NCBI GenBank assembly: GCA_947489085.1
Contig: CANLCJ010000023.1
Span: 1-64,000 of the forward strand
Direction of reading: 5' to 3'
DNA length: 64,000 nt
Source: an uncultured Flavobacteriaceae bacterium
GTDB lineage: Bacteria; Bacteroidota; Bacteroidia; Flavobacteriales; Flavobacteriaceae
Within the stretch, counting starts at the first letter, position 1; the number at the start of each line of letters is the position of its first letter. Shown here piece by piece: positions 43,750 through 53,991 of this stretch. The notes under the pieces were generated by a model. The model searched no databases. It worked only from the letters and a program-made list of their open reading frames with translations, and was not told where the DNA came from. The position numbers and the translations under genes are program-made.

Positions 43750-45249
43750 TTAGAAACCTGGGTTTTGGTCTGCTTCTGATATTGATGGATTTGTATCAAT
43801 TTCGACTTGAGGTATGGGCATTAGCCTGTGTACGTCTGGGTTGTAACCTCTGGAAATTCCTGCATTGTTAGTAGTTATTTCCTGAGCGTCTAAATTCCAC
43901 CTTACTAAGTCGTCGAATCTTACTTGTTCTCCACATAACTCTACCATACGCTCGTGTACTATGGCGTTAAATATGCCCGTGGGCGTGTCTACAGGAAAAC
44001 CAGCAGCATCCATTTCTGGCGTGCCGTAAAGTGGCATTTCTACCCTTTCTCTAATTTGATTTAAAAAGTTTATAGCAGCAGAATCGTTTCCTAAATTTAA
44101 TTCTACTTCGGCTTGCATTAGCACAACGTCTGCGAAGCGTAAAACTCTTGCATTGGTGGTTCCGTTTTGCACAACGGTAGGGTTGTCGTACAATTGCGAA
44201 AACTTAAACCATCTTATATTACCTTGATTCCATATTAACTCATTGTTGGGACCAAATGGTACACCGTCTTGAAGTATAGCAGCGTTTAGTCTCGGATCGT
44301 TTTCTTCAAATTCGGCTATTAGTTTATTGGATGGGTTAAGGTTACCCCAGCCTGTATATTCTTGAGCATGAAATGTAACTTCAGACACGCCAATACCTGT
44401 TTGAGACCACAAGTCGTCTTCGGTATTGTCTCCGTTAAAAGAGACTTCAAACATAGACTCGTCATTAAATTCTCCAGAGTCGTTAAAATTATCATTATAA
44501 TCTTCTAAAGGTAATAATGAATAGCCTGTAATTTGCGCAAAGGTAGCTTGAGCCTCGTCGTACATTTCTCTAAATAAATAAACTTTCCCTAAAAGGCCTA
44601 GCGCTGCACCCCTTGTTGCTCTACCACGTTCTGTAGCGCCTTTGGTAAATAAAAGGTTAGAAGCTAACCTAAGGTCGTTAATTATAAGTCCGTAAACTTG
44701 ATCTACCGTAGCTCTTGGTCTTTGTTTGGTGGTGTTTCCAGATTCTACGGTTATTGGTACACCCCCATAACGTCTTACTAACATAAAGTAATATAGACCT
44801 CTTAAAAAATGGGCTTGCCCTACAGCATCTTCAATATCACCTTCGGTAAAGTCTGAGCCTACAAGCCTACTTCTCATTGTTTCTTCACCTTCTATAACAA
44901 AGTTACAAGCGCCAATACCATTGTAACAATTGTTCCAAAAGCGTGTGGTTTGTTCTAGGGAAGGTGTTAATGCAAAATTAAAAGAAGTTACAAAATTGGG
45001 GTCACCTCCAGATTCAGATTCGTCTGAAAATGTGTCTGGTAAGATGTAACCGAAACGTTGGTATAAGCCAGAATTTTGCAGTTGTGCATAGGCTGCATTT
45101 GCAGAGGCTTCAATTTGAGCTAAAGACTCAAAAAATAGATCTGGAGAAAGTTCGTTTGTGTTGCGAACCTCAACATCGTCATCACAGGATACTACAAACA
45201 ATGCAGTAATCATGAGAATTGCTAAACTAAGTTTTTGCGTTGTTTTCAT
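43750..45249 (-). CDS. SusD/RagB-family glycan-binding lipoprotein
   Basis: A 499-residue outer-membrane lipoprotein with a signal ending ALFVVSC and an acidic DDD export patch. Typical SusD features are visible: helical TPR-like packing, AQAHFLRGLYYFMLVRRYGGVPI, ERGRATRGAALGLLGKVYLF, and the C-terminal RFDDLVRWN and ...RLMPIPQVEID. It forms the lid of the SusC transporter and binds the incoming oligosaccharide. The start at 45249 (MKTTQKLS) is preferred over the open frame's 45279, because the latter would put ten residues before a perfect signal and overlap susC. Confidence 0.95.
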   Translation of the reverse strand: MKTTQKLSLAILMITALFVVSCDDDVEVRNTNELSPDLFFESLAQIEASANAAYAQLQNSGLYQRFGYILPDTFSDESESGGDPNFVTSFNFALTPSLEQTTRFWNNCYNGIGACNFVIEGEETMRSRLVGSDFTEGDIEDAVGQAHFLRGLYYFMLVRRYGGVPITVESGNTTKQRPRATVDQVYGLIINDLRLASNLLFTKGATERGRATRGAALGLLGKVYLFREMYDEAQATFAQITGYSLLPLEDYNDNFNDSGEFNDESMFEVSFNGDNTEDDLWSQTGIGVSEVTFHAQEYTGWGNLNPSNKLIAEFEENDPRLNAAILQDGVPFGPNNELIWNQGNIRWFKFSQLYDNPTVVQNGTTNARVLRFADVVLMQAEVELNLGNDSAAINFLNQIRERVEMPLYGTPEMDAAGFPVDTPTGIFNAIVHERMVELCGEQVRFDDLVRWNLDAQEITTNNAGISRGYNPDVHRLMPIPQVEIDTNPSISEADQNPGF

Positions 45250-45259
45250 ATTTATTTTT

Positions 45260-48200
45260 TTAAAATTCGAATTGTACACCTACAATTACAGTTTGCGGTC
45301 TAGGGGCTTCCCCACGGTCTATATTGGTACCTTGTAGCAGGCCATCTGCGCCATAGAAAGGAGCAATTTCAGGGTCTAAACCATCGTAATCTGTAAGTGT
45401 AGCTAAGTTTTGTCCTTGAAGATAAAATCTGGCTTTGCTAACATAACCTTTAAAGATGTTTTCTGTTACTTTAGAAGGCAATGAGTAGCCTAGAGTTACG
45501 TTGCGTAGTCTTGCATAAGAGGCATCTTGAATGTAACGTGTAGATATAAAGTTGTTGGGGTTGTTTCCTTCAAACCTAAATCTTGGTATATCTGTAATGT
45601 CTCCTGGGTTTTGCCAGCGCCTTAATACTTCTACACCATGGTTGGTTACGTTTTCTTGACCTTGTAAAAACCAAATGTTAGAATTTAGAGCATCGACACC
45701 GTATACGCCAGTTATTAAAAAGCTAACATCAAAATTTTTGTATTCGGCTTTTATATTTGCTGCAAAGGTAAAATCTGGATTGGGATCTCCAATTACAGAG
45801 CGATCTTCGTCATCGATATCGCCATCCCCATTTACATCTCTATAGCGCACATCCCCTGGCTGAGCTATAAATACTTGTCCAGACTGAGGGTCTAAGTTAT
45901 CTGCACCTATGTGGTCTATAATTTCTTGCTCATCGGAATACACACCTTCAAATTCTAAACCAAAAAAGTGGAATATAGGTTCTCCAGGGGCTAATCTACT
46001 TAACTGCTCTGAAAAAGGAGGATTAAAACTAGCTTGTCTTAATTGTTGGGTTACAGATCCTAATGTCTTAACGTTACTTTCCGATCGAGATACATTACCC
46101 CAGAAACTCCATTTAAAATCGCCTTCGTAATCGTTATATCCCAATGTTAACTCTAAACCAGTAACTTCTACGTCTCCAACATTTCTAGGGAGGACAACAC
46201 CTGTTAAGCCGTCTCCAGGAATACCAGAGGATGGTGTTTGTGGTTCTCCTACAATTAAACGATCACTGGCATTATTAAAATAATCTGCGGCAAACGTAAT
46301 TTTATCGTTCCACAAGCCTATTTCAAAACCATAGTTTTGATTGATACCACGCTCCCATACCAAATCACGATTATCTGCACCAACTGGGCTAAATCCTAAC
46401 TCTCTGTTGTCGCCTATAGGAAAATTAAAACCGGGAGCTACAGCAGGTTGAAATTGGTTTACTCGATTTGACGAATTTGGCAAACGGTTGTTTCCTGTTA
46501 CACCATAACTCGCTTTAAATTTTAAGTTATTTATAACTTCGCTTGTTTCTAAAAAACGTTCTTTAGAGGCTACCCAACCTAAAGAAGCACCTGGAAACCA
46601 ACCTACGCTATTTTCTGGAGCAAAACGAGAAGATTTGTCTCTACGTATAGAAGCTTGTAATAAGTACTTGCCTTTATAATTGTAATTTAAACGGCCTAAA
46701 TACGATACTAATTCATTAGGGATAGTTCTACTATTAGATATGCCGTTTTGCACTTCTGGAATTTCAGAAGTAATGTCTGTAGATAAATCTCCTGTAAGTA
46801 CTTCTGTGGTTTCTTTTAATTGTTCTGCTACAAGTGTAACATCGAAATTATGACCAGAAAAAGTTCTGTTGTAGTTTAACGTGTTTGTAAACAGTGTGGA
46901 TATAAAATTGGTTCTGTTTTTAGAAATAACAGTGTTTTGTTGTCCAAATTGTCCACTGGTAGTAAATGCTCTAGAAATATCATCTTGAAAATTGTATTGC
47001 GCATTTAAACCAAATTGCGATCTGTATGTTAATCCTTTTAAGAGTTTAAATTCTGCGTATAAACTACCTATAAGAGATGTTATTCTGTTCAAGTTGTCTT
47101 CGGTCTCTTGTACACGCACTTGGTTTCTTGAATTATTTACATCGCCATTGTTGGGACCTGCAAAGGTGCCATCTGGATTACGAACAGGAATATAGGGTGC
47201 AGCTGCAATAATGTTGTATAAAGGTACACGTCCTGCACTTACTTGCGGTGCTACGGTTTCAGTATACCCATAAGAAAAGGTTTCTCCAATTTTAAAAAAG
47301 TCGTTTATTTTTGCTTCAGAGTTTGCATTAAATGTATAACGTTTAAAATTGGTATCGATATAAATACCATCTTGATCGAAAGCAGAGAACGAAAAGTTAT
47401 ATTTTGCTTTTTCGGTACCTCCATTTGCACCAAAGTTGTAACTTGTTAAGAAAGCAGTTCTAAATAATTCGTCTTGCCAGTCGGTTTCTATACCATTACC
47501 ATCGAACAAGGGGTTGTTGTTAATAATACCAACTTGGGTGCCACCTAGTTGTTGCGCATTAATTTCTCTAATGTATTGTACGTATTGCTCTGTGTTTAAT
47601 AAATCGTACCGTTGGTTAGATTGTTGAAAACCAGTGTAAGTACTAAACGTAAAAGAGGTTTTACCTTCTACACCTTTTTTTGTGGTTACAATAATAACAC
47701 CATTAGAACCTCTAGATCCATAGATTGCAGCAGCAGCAGCATCTTTTAAAACGTCTATTTTTTCTATACTATTGGGGTCTATGTTATTGATACTTTCTGT
47801 AAAAACACCATCAACAACATATAGTGGTTCGCCATCGCCAAAGGTGTTTAAACCTCGAATAGATACTAATGTTCTAGAACCAGGTGCACCACCACTGGAT
47901 ATGCTTACCCCGGCGGCTCTTCCTTGTAGGGTTTGAGCAATGTCTGCTGCCGGAATTTCACTTATTTCTTCGGCTTTTACAGAGGATACTGCCGTTGTTA
48001 AGTCAGATCTTTTTTGAGTACCATATCCAATTACAACAACCTCATCTAAGGTGGCTATATCTTCATCTAGCACAACGTCTATCGTCTCTTTTCCTTTAAC
48101 AGGTATTTCTTTGGTTACATAGCCTATGTAACTTATTACCAAAATGGCATTTTCGGATACATTTTTAATGGAGTAAGCACCATCAAAGTCTGAAGTAGCA

Positions 48201-48349
48201 CCGTTTGTAGTTCCTTTTTCAATAACGCTAGCTCCTGGTAAAGGATTTACCCCGTCTGTAATAGTTCCAGAAATGGTTTGTGCTAACATAATGTTTGTAA
48301 AAATAAAAGCCACAACAAAGAGTCGCTTCTTTAAAAAGTACATCGTCAT
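45260..48349 (-). CDS. SusC/RagA-family TonB-dependent glycan transporter
   Basis: A 1029-residue outer-membrane transporter. It has a signal peptide (about 1-23), a CarboxypepD_reg-like domain (about 25-105, ISGTITDGVNPLPGASV), and the TonB-box/plug region with VVIGYGTQKRSDLT and VSIRGLNTFGDGEPLYVVDG. Then comes IDVLKDAAAAAIYGSRGSNG, diagnostic of SusC, and a 22-strand barrel ending VIVGVQFEF. It imports oligosaccharides of the locus, using TonB energy. A second in-frame ATG two codons later could be the start. A -7 box lies at 48413-48420. Confidence 0.97.
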   Translation of the reverse strand: MTMYFLKKRLFVVAFIFTNIMLAQTISGTITDGVNPLPGASVIEKGTTNGATSDFDGAYSIKNVSENAILVISYIGYVTKEIPVKGKETIDVVLDEDIATLDEVVVIGYGTQKRSDLTTAVSSVKAEEISEIPAADIAQTLQGRAAGVSISSGGAPGSRTLVSIRGLNTFGDGEPLYVVDGVFTESINNIDPNSIEKIDVLKDAAAAAIYGSRGSNGVIIVTTKKGVEGKTSFTFSTYTGFQQSNQRYDLLNTEQYVQYIREINAQQLGGTQVGIINNNPLFDGNGIETDWQDELFRTAFLTSYNFGANGGTEKAKYNFSFSAFDQDGIYIDTNFKRYTFNANSEAKINDFFKIGETFSYGYTETVAPQVSAGRVPLYNIIAAAPYIPVRNPDGTFAGPNNGDVNNSRNQVRVQETEDNLNRITSLIGSLYAEFKLLKGLTYRSQFGLNAQYNFQDDISRAFTTSGQFGQQNTVISKNRTNFISTLFTNTLNYNRTFSGHNFDVTLVAEQLKETTEVLTGDLSTDITSEIPEVQNGISNSRTIPNELVSYLGRLNYNYKGKYLLQASIRRDKSSRFAPENSVGWFPGASLGWVASKERFLETSEVINNLKFKASYGVTGNNRLPNSSNRVNQFQPAVAPGFNFPIGDNRELGFSPVGADNRDLVWERGINQNYGFEIGLWNDKITFAADYFNNASDRLIVGEPQTPSSGIPGDGLTGVVLPRNVGDVEVTGLELTLGYNDYEGDFKWSFWGNVSRSESNVKTLGSVTQQLRQASFNPPFSEQLSRLAPGEPIFHFFGLEFEGVYSDEQEIIDHIGADNLDPQSGQVFIAQPGDVRYRDVNGDGDIDDEDRSVIGDPNPDFTFAANIKAEYKNFDVSFLITGVYGVDALNSNIWFLQGQENVTNHGVEVLRRWQNPGDITDIPRFRFEGNNPNNFISTRYIQDASYARLRNVTLGYSLPSKVTENIFKGYVSKARFYLQGQNLATLTDYDGLDPEIAPFYGADGLLQGTNIDRGEAPRPQTVIVGVQFEF

Positions 48350-48412
48350 AAATGTTTGAGTTTAGTTAGTTATAGTTTTGTTAAAATGTTAAGTTTATGC
48401 AAATAGTTTCTT

Positions 48413-48420
48413 CAAATTTA
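48413..48420 (-). promoter_or_regulatory. Predicted susC promoter -7 box
   Basis: The minus strand reads TAAATTTG (TAnnTTTG), 64 bases before the susC start. Hybrid two-component regulators usually bind just upstream of such a site, so 48421-48538 is the likely regulator target. Confidence 0.5.
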
Positions 48421-48538
48421 CTTTCAGGGCTTACGATCTGCCTAAAAGAATTGAAGCAATAGCTGGTATTTTTGATGCAAATGCAAGATTACACTCAAAT
48501 TTTGTAGTCTTTTAAGTGTATTTTTGGGGTTTTGTATG

Positions 48539-51500
48539 TTATTTTATGGACTCGGTAGGTAAATGATTATATTCTACCTTAAAGCATTTTGTGAAGTAGG
48601 AGGGAGAAGAAAATCCTATTTTATAAGTCACTTCATTAACATTATAGTTGCCTGTTTCTAAAAGTTGCTTAGCCTTTTCTAGCCTTATTTTACGGATTAA
48701 CTCGTTTGCAGAGATTCCTGTAAGTGCTTTTATTTTTCTGTAGAACTGGCTACGACTAAGGTTAAACTCACTAGAAAGTATTTCTACTCCTAAATTGGTG
48801 TCGCTTATGTTAGTGTCTATAAAATCTAACACTTTTTCTATAAATGTTTTATCTAGGGGAGTGGTTTTGGTTTGGTTTTTATTTACAATAAAATTAGTGT
48901 TGTACTTGTCGAAAAGTAATTGCCTGCTGGTAAGTAATTGTTTTAGCGTGGATTTTAGTACCCCCATATCGAAAGGCTTGCTTAGGTAAGCATCTGCACC
49001 AGATTCTATACCTTGTATTTTTTCTTCTGTCATAACCTTTGCTGTTAGCATTAATAAGGGGATATGACTTGTTTTTACGTTCGTTTTAATATTCTTGCAA
49101 AGTTCGTAGCCATCCATAATTGGCATTACAACGTCTGTTAGTATAACATTTGGTGTTTCTTTTTCGGCAATGTTATAGCCTATTTTGCCGTTTTCTGCCG
49201 TATACACGGTATAGGTTTTTTCTAGTTCATTTTTTAAATACGTTCTAAGTTCTATATTGTCTTCAACAATTAGTAGCGTGTGTTCTTTTTTTAGATTAGT
49301 GTTTTCGGTAAGAGAAATAGGAGGACTTATTTGTGTTTTATCGTCTTTGATAGCAATAGCTTTTTTAACAGACTCTGGCCTACTTTCGCTTATAATTTCC
49401 TCCATTGTATACTGAGATTTTCCAATAGGAAAACTTACAGTAAATGTAGTGCCTTGACCTATAATACTTTTTACATCTATTTTACCTTTGTTAAGTTGCA
49501 CAAAGCTTTTTACCATTTCTAAACCAATACCTGTACTGCCATAGTAATCTTTATTGTCTTTACCTACTTGGTAAAAACGCTTAAATATGTTTTTATATTC
49601 TTTTTGGTTTAAACCAGGGCCTGTATCTGCAATGGATATGTCTATAGCATTAGAGGATTCTATGTTTTTGGCATCTTTTACTTCGCGTACCTTTACTCTG
49701 GTTGTAATTTTGCCCTTGTCTGGTGTAATTTTAAAAGCGTTAGAGAGAATATTGAATAGTATTTTTTCGAGCATGCCAGAGTCTATCCACGTTTTTAAAC
49801 TGCTAATAGAGGTTTCGAAAGTAAGTTCTATTTGGCGTTGTTTTGCTTCTTCTTCAAAATAAGCAAGAACGTTTTCAACTTTGGCAATGATGTCTATCTC
49901 TTGAGCTTGAACTGCAATTTTATTGAGTTGAAGTTTTCTAAAATCCATCAACTCATTGATGAGTCTAGAAAGGCGATCTGCATTTTTTCTTATAATTTTG
50001 TGCTTGTGTTTAATATCATCTGTTAATGTTAAGGATGTATCTTTGATAATATCTTCAAGAGGATTTATAATTAGTGTTAAAGGCGTTCTAAATTCGTGAG
50101 ATATATTTGTAAAAAATTGAAGTTTCTTCTTGTTTAAATGTTCTTCTTGCATTCGCTTTTCGCGCTCGAAAGCTATAAGCTGTTTTTGCTTAAACCTGGC
50201 TTTTATAAACTTGCTAATTAAAAACAAGGCTATAATAAAAAACAGGATAGCGCCAATATATGCGTATGTACTCTCCCACCAGGCTGGGCGTATTGTAATA
50301 TCTAAGATTAATGGTGTTGTATTCCACACCCCATCGTTGTTGGCGCCTTTAAGTTTAAAAATGTAATCGCCTTTTGGCAAATTGGTATAGGTGGCACTTG
50401 TGCTGTTACCTACATAGTTCCAATCTTTATCGAAACCGTCTAATTTGTATGCATATTGGTTTTTATCGGGCTGTGTGTAACTTATACTCCCGTAATTAAT
50501 TGTGAATACAGATTGGTTGTGTTTTAAGGCTATTTTCTTGGTTTGCGAAATTACTTTACTTAACGGCGAATGTTTGCTGGTAATGTCTACATCTTTATTA
50601 AAGAGCTTTAAAGAAGATAAATAGAGCTTGGGCGTAATAGTGTTGTTTTCTATATTTTTTGGATTGAAATGGTTTATTCCAGAATACCCGCCAAAGTAAA
50701 GTTCTCCCTTGTTGTTTTTTAAAACAGCACCGTTGTTAAAGTAATTATCCATCAACCCGTCGTCGACCGTGTAATTAATGGCTTTTTTAGTTTTAACATT
50801 TAAAGCAGTAATGCCAGATATACCGCTTAGCCACAATGTTCCTTCGTTGTCTTCAATAATTGTATTAACAGAGGTTTCAGTAAAACCTTCAACATTATTA
50901 TAATTTGTAACTTTTTTAGAATTTTTATCATAAGAAAATAAACCACCTCCATTAGTACCAATCCAAATCATGCCATCTTTAGATTGAAATAAGGAAAGAA
51001 TGTCGTGTATGCTTGGGTGGTCTTTGGTAACGCTTGCCAGCTCTGCACGTATAGAAGTTACACTAAAGTTACCATTTTCCATGGGTTCGATTTGAAATAA
51101 ACCACTTGTAGTTCCCATCCAGATAACGTCGCTATCATCTATCATTACCACTTTAACATCAGAGTTTGTTAAATTGTAATCTACAAACGGTGTACTATCG
51201 CATTTATGAAACGTTTTGGTATTGGCATCGAAATACAATAAGCCTTTTAAAAAAGAACCAATCCATATTCTGCCTTTAGAATCTTCGGCAAAGCATGTAA
51301 TGCCGCTAGAGTTAATAGCATGAGGGGTGTTTTCTTTGGTATAATTTACAAATGTTTTTTTGCCTGCTTCTAAGAGGTATATGCCTTTATCCCAAGTACC
51401 AACCCATATATTACTATTGCTGTCTATAAAAACGGTTTGCGTGTCTTTACTGGTTAACCCTTTGTATTTAGAGTTAACTGCGCCGTTTATGTGTTCGAAA

Positions 51501-52681
51501 GTATTGCTTTTAGGCTTAAAAATATCTACACCACCTGTTACGCCAATCCAGTACCAACCCCTTTTATCTTGCCTAATAGCAGATACAGAGTGGCCTTGAA
51601 GAGAATTTTTGTTGGGATGGTTTTGTATAGACGAAAATTTGCTGCGCAAGCTATTGTGTATGCTTACTCCTCTATTGTAATACCCTACCCATAAACGGTG
51701 TTGCTTGTCTATAAATAAAGACCACACAGAATTAGAACTTAAACTTTCAGGATCGAAAAGGTTATTGATATAGGTTTTTACAGGGTTACCATTAGTGTCT
51801 ACAACTATTAAACCATCATTTTCTGTACCAGATAGAATATGGTTTTCGTAGGCGCATAGTGAAAGTATTTTTTTGCTGGATATAGGAAACACACTTAATT
51901 TTGGTGCGTTTTCTATATTAGATATTTTGTAGATGCCTTTATCTGCTGTGCCAGCCCATAAATTATCTTCCTTATCGAAAATTAAAGTTTCTACATGGGT
52001 GCTTAAAACGTCTGTAAGTGGGCTGTTGTCTAGAGTAAAATCTACTAAAGCATTATTAACTTGGTCTAGGTATTTTAGCCCTTGATTGGTGGCGGCATAA
52101 ATGGTGCCTGTTTTACTTCGTGATAGGTTATTTATAAAAAAACTCCTAACGGTATTGTCTAGCTCAATATGAACTACAGAGGTTATTAAAGTATTGATGT
52201 TAAGTTTTAAAACACCACTGCTATAAGTACCTATAATTAGATTCTTATTATCGTCTTCAATTAACGATTTTACGTCAATAATAACAGGGTCGCCTTCATG
52301 ATTGGATTTTAGATGAATTTGTTCAAAAATATCGAGATCTCTATTGTATCTGTTTAAGCCTACATTGGTGCCTATCCATAAGTTATCTTCAGAATCTATA
52401 AAAGAAGAAAAAATTAAATTGCTGTTTAAAGACTCATCATTTAAGGCATTGTAGGTATAAGGATAATAGTTTTTACCATCGAAACGGTAGAGGCCAGCCC
52501 CTCTGGTGCCTATCCAAGTAAACCCATGTTTGTCTTGGCAAATAGAAGAGATAGGCATTTGCGGTATACCTTCCCTTATGTTGGCAAAAGTTAGGTTAGT
52601 AAGGTCTAACTTTTGTCCGTAAACAGACAAAGCAGTGAAAATGAAAAGCACTAAAAAAGGAACTCTTAATCTAAAAAGCAT
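48539..52681 (-). CDS. Hybrid two-component system regulator (HTCS)
   Basis: A 1380-residue single-chain sensor-regulator. It has a signal peptide, two seven-bladed Reg_prop propellers (repeats such as GFTWIGTRGAGLYRFD, NLWIGTNVGLNRYN, WIGTNGGGLFSYD), a Y_Y_Y domain near 745-805 (YAYKLDGFDKDWNYVGNST) and one transmembrane helix near 812-832. The kinase part has His862 in TNISHEFRTPL and an HATPase domain (GSTGIGLEMVKSF). A receiver with Asp1183 (ILTDVVMPIMDG) and an AraC-type helix-turn-helix at the C-terminus (EILSSEFNLSRSQFYRKIKA) complete it. The periplasmic propellers should bind the breakdown product of the locus glycan and switch on susC onward. Confidence 0.96.
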   Translation of the reverse strand: MLFRLRVPFLVLFIFTALSVYGQKLDLTNLTFANIREGIPQMPISSICQDKHGFTWIGTRGAGLYRFDGKNYYPYTYNALNDESLNSNLIFSSFIDSEDNLWIGTNVGLNRYNRDLDIFEQIHLKSNHEGDPVIIDVKSLIEDDNKNLIIGTYSSGVLKLNINTLITSVVHIELDNTVRSFFINNLSRSKTGTIYAATNQGLKYLDQVNNALVDFTLDNSPLTDVLSTHVETLIFDKEDNLWAGTADKGIYKISNIENAPKLSVFPISSKKILSLCAYENHILSGTENDGLIVVDTNGNPVKTYINNLFDPESLSSNSVWSLFIDKQHRLWVGYYNRGVSIHNSLRSKFSSIQNHPNKNSLQGHSVSAIRQDKRGWYWIGVTGGVDIFKPKSNTFEHINGAVNSKYKGLTSKDTQTVFIDSNSNIWVGTWDKGIYLLEAGKKTFVNYTKENTPHAINSSGITCFAEDSKGRIWIGSFLKGLLYFDANTKTFHKCDSTPFVDYNLTNSDVKVVMIDDSDVIWMGTTSGLFQIEPMENGNFSVTSIRAELASVTKDHPSIHDILSLFQSKDGMIWIGTNGGGLFSYDKNSKKVTNYNNVEGFTETSVNTIIEDNEGTLWLSGISGITALNVKTKKAINYTVDDGLMDNYFNNGAVLKNNKGELYFGGYSGINHFNPKNIENNTITPKLYLSSLKLFNKDVDITSKHSPLSKVISQTKKIALKHNQSVFTINYGSISYTQPDKNQYAYKLDGFDKDWNYVGNSTSATYTNLPKGDYIFKLKGANNDGVWNTTPLILDITIRPAWWESTYAYIGAILFFIIALFLISKFIKARFKQKQLIAFEREKRMQEEHLNKKKLQFFTNISHEFRTPLTLIINPLEDIIKDTSLTLTDDIKHKHKIIRKNADRLSRLINELMDFRKLQLNKIAVQAQEIDIIAKVENVLAYFEEEAKQRQIELTFETSISSLKTWIDSGMLEKILFNILSNAFKITPDKGKITTRVKVREVKDAKNIESSNAIDISIADTGPGLNQKEYKNIFKRFYQVGKDNKDYYGSTGIGLEMVKSFVQLNKGKIDVKSIIGQGTTFTVSFPIGKSQYTMEEIISESRPESVKKAIAIKDDKTQISPPISLTENTNLKKEHTLLIVEDNIELRTYLKNELEKTYTVYTAENGKIGYNIAEKETPNVILTDVVMPIMDGYELCKNIKTNVKTSHIPLLMLTAKVMTEEKIQGIESGADAYLSKPFDMGVLKSTLKQLLTSRQLLFDKYNTNFIVNKNQTKTTPLDKTFIEKVLDFIDTNISDTNLGVEILSSEFNLSRSQFYRKIKALTGISANELIRKIRLEKAKQLLETGNYNVNEVTYKIGFSSPSYFTKCFKVEYNHLPTESIK

Positions 52682-52796
52682 AACATAAATTGTTTTTTTT
52701 TGTTTGATAAACTAGCGTAAACACTTTGATTTTTTAATTGAGTTTTTGGTAAAATTGGGCACATTACAGTGATCTTATTTTCTCCAAAATAGGAAA

Positions 52797-53675
52797 TTAT
52801 TTCTTATAAACTTTAATCCAATCTATTTGAAATGTAGATGTATCAACGAAAGTTGAAGGATGCATTCCAAAGAAAAAATCGCCACCAACAGCTAAATTTA
52901 ATACGATTTTTAGCTTGTTACCAAAAATGTCTGCAATGTGGTTTTTACCGTCTGCAGTATACTTGTATAAAGGTTTGCCATCGAAAAATATTTCTAAACT
53001 GTCCTTACTCCAAACAAGTTCGTAATCGTGAAAGTTCGCAGTAAGGTTTGTGTTAAAATCGTAAGTTCTTTCTGTGTATTCGTGTTTAACGATTGAAATA
53101 TTGGGTTCAATACCATAAAAGATATTAGATTGAAAAGCCTTTAGATTATTGCCTTTAGCTTCTAAAATGTCTATCTCTCCTTTAGTAGGCCAAGGGTTTG
53201 CATAACACCAGAACGCAGGCCACATGCCATGCCCTTTAGGCAATCTCATACGAGCTATAATACGATACGTGCCTTCGCCTTGACTATTAGAAGGGCCGAA
53301 TCGTTTTTTAGATTCAATTTTGCCAGATGTATAAGAAAAAGCTTTAAGAGCACTATCGTAAGGGTTATTTACACCGGTAACTGCTTTTTTTTGAGCTGTT
53401 ATGGTTAAAACACCATTGCTAACATTCAATTGTTCTTTTGTGTACAATTGTATCTCGTTATTAAAAGCGCCGCCTTCCCAAATGTTCCATTGGTCTAAAT
53501 TGGTGTTAAAATCATCTTGAAATACTAAAGTCCATTTGCGGTCTTCTAAATTTACTTTAATGTGTTTAGAGTCTCCACCAGTAGCAGTAACAGCAGTGCT
53601 TTGCGAAAAGCTTTTTAGAGTTATAATGCTTACAAATAAAACGCATATTAATTTTAAAGTGCGTACACATTTCAT
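52797..53675 (-). CDS. GH16 endo-beta-glucanase (laminarinase-like)
   Basis: A 292-residue secreted enzyme with a signal peptide (about 1-24) and one GH16 jelly-roll. The catalytic E-x-D-x-x-E motif is Glu167 (nucleophile), Asp169 and Glu172 (acid/base) in KGEIDILEAKG. This beta-bulge form is typical of laminarinases and lichenases rather than kappa-carrageenases. WKLVFQDDFN-like and MWPAFWCYANPWP segments frame the cleft. It is expected to cut internal beta-1,3 (or mixed) glucan links outside the inner membrane. It precedes the HTCS gene by 115 bases on the same strand. No T9SS tail or lipobox is present. Confidence 0.92.
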   Translation of the reverse strand: MKCVRTLKLICVLFVSIITLKSFSQSTAVTATGGDSKHIKVNLEDRKWTLVFQDDFNTNLDQWNIWEGGAFNNEIQLYTKEQLNVSNGVLTITAQKKAVTGVNNPYDSALKAFSYTSGKIESKKRFGPSNSQGEGTYRIIARMRLPKGHGMWPAFWCYANPWPTKGEIDILEAKGNNLKAFQSNIFYGIEPNISIVKHEYTERTYDFNTNLTANFHDYELVWSKDSLEIFFDGKPLYKYTADGKNHIADIFGNKLKIVLNLAVGGDFFFGMHPSTFVDTSTFQIDWIKVYKK

Positions 53676-53991
53676 GAATGTTAGATGTTACAGGATTAAC
53701 AAAGTAAAGATAATTATACCGCTCTGTAGGCTACAGTACTAGTGTGGTAAAAATGAAGCAATTTAAAAACTTATGATGCATTTAAAACATAGTTTGAATT
53801 ACAAAGCGCAAAAAAAGAGTAGTCTTAAAAGAAGAGCTATTTTGCTGTAAAACTCCAAAAAGCAATGTATTGATACACTATTTTGGCAAGCCATGTAATA
53901 ACATTAAATATGTTATTTTCGTTGATGAAACAGATATAGTGCTTTTTAATACTGCTTCCATACAACGTGTAACTAACTAAATTTAATTGTA
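53676..53991. other. Divergent spacer between GH16 and the DUF5060 gene
   Basis: No gene is seen. A 13-base palindrome (CTGTAG-G-CTACAG, 53724-53736) lies 49 bases before the GH16 start and could be an operator. No perfect TAnnTTTG box was found on either strand. The spacer is the natural place for regulator sites shared by both units. Confidence 0.45.
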
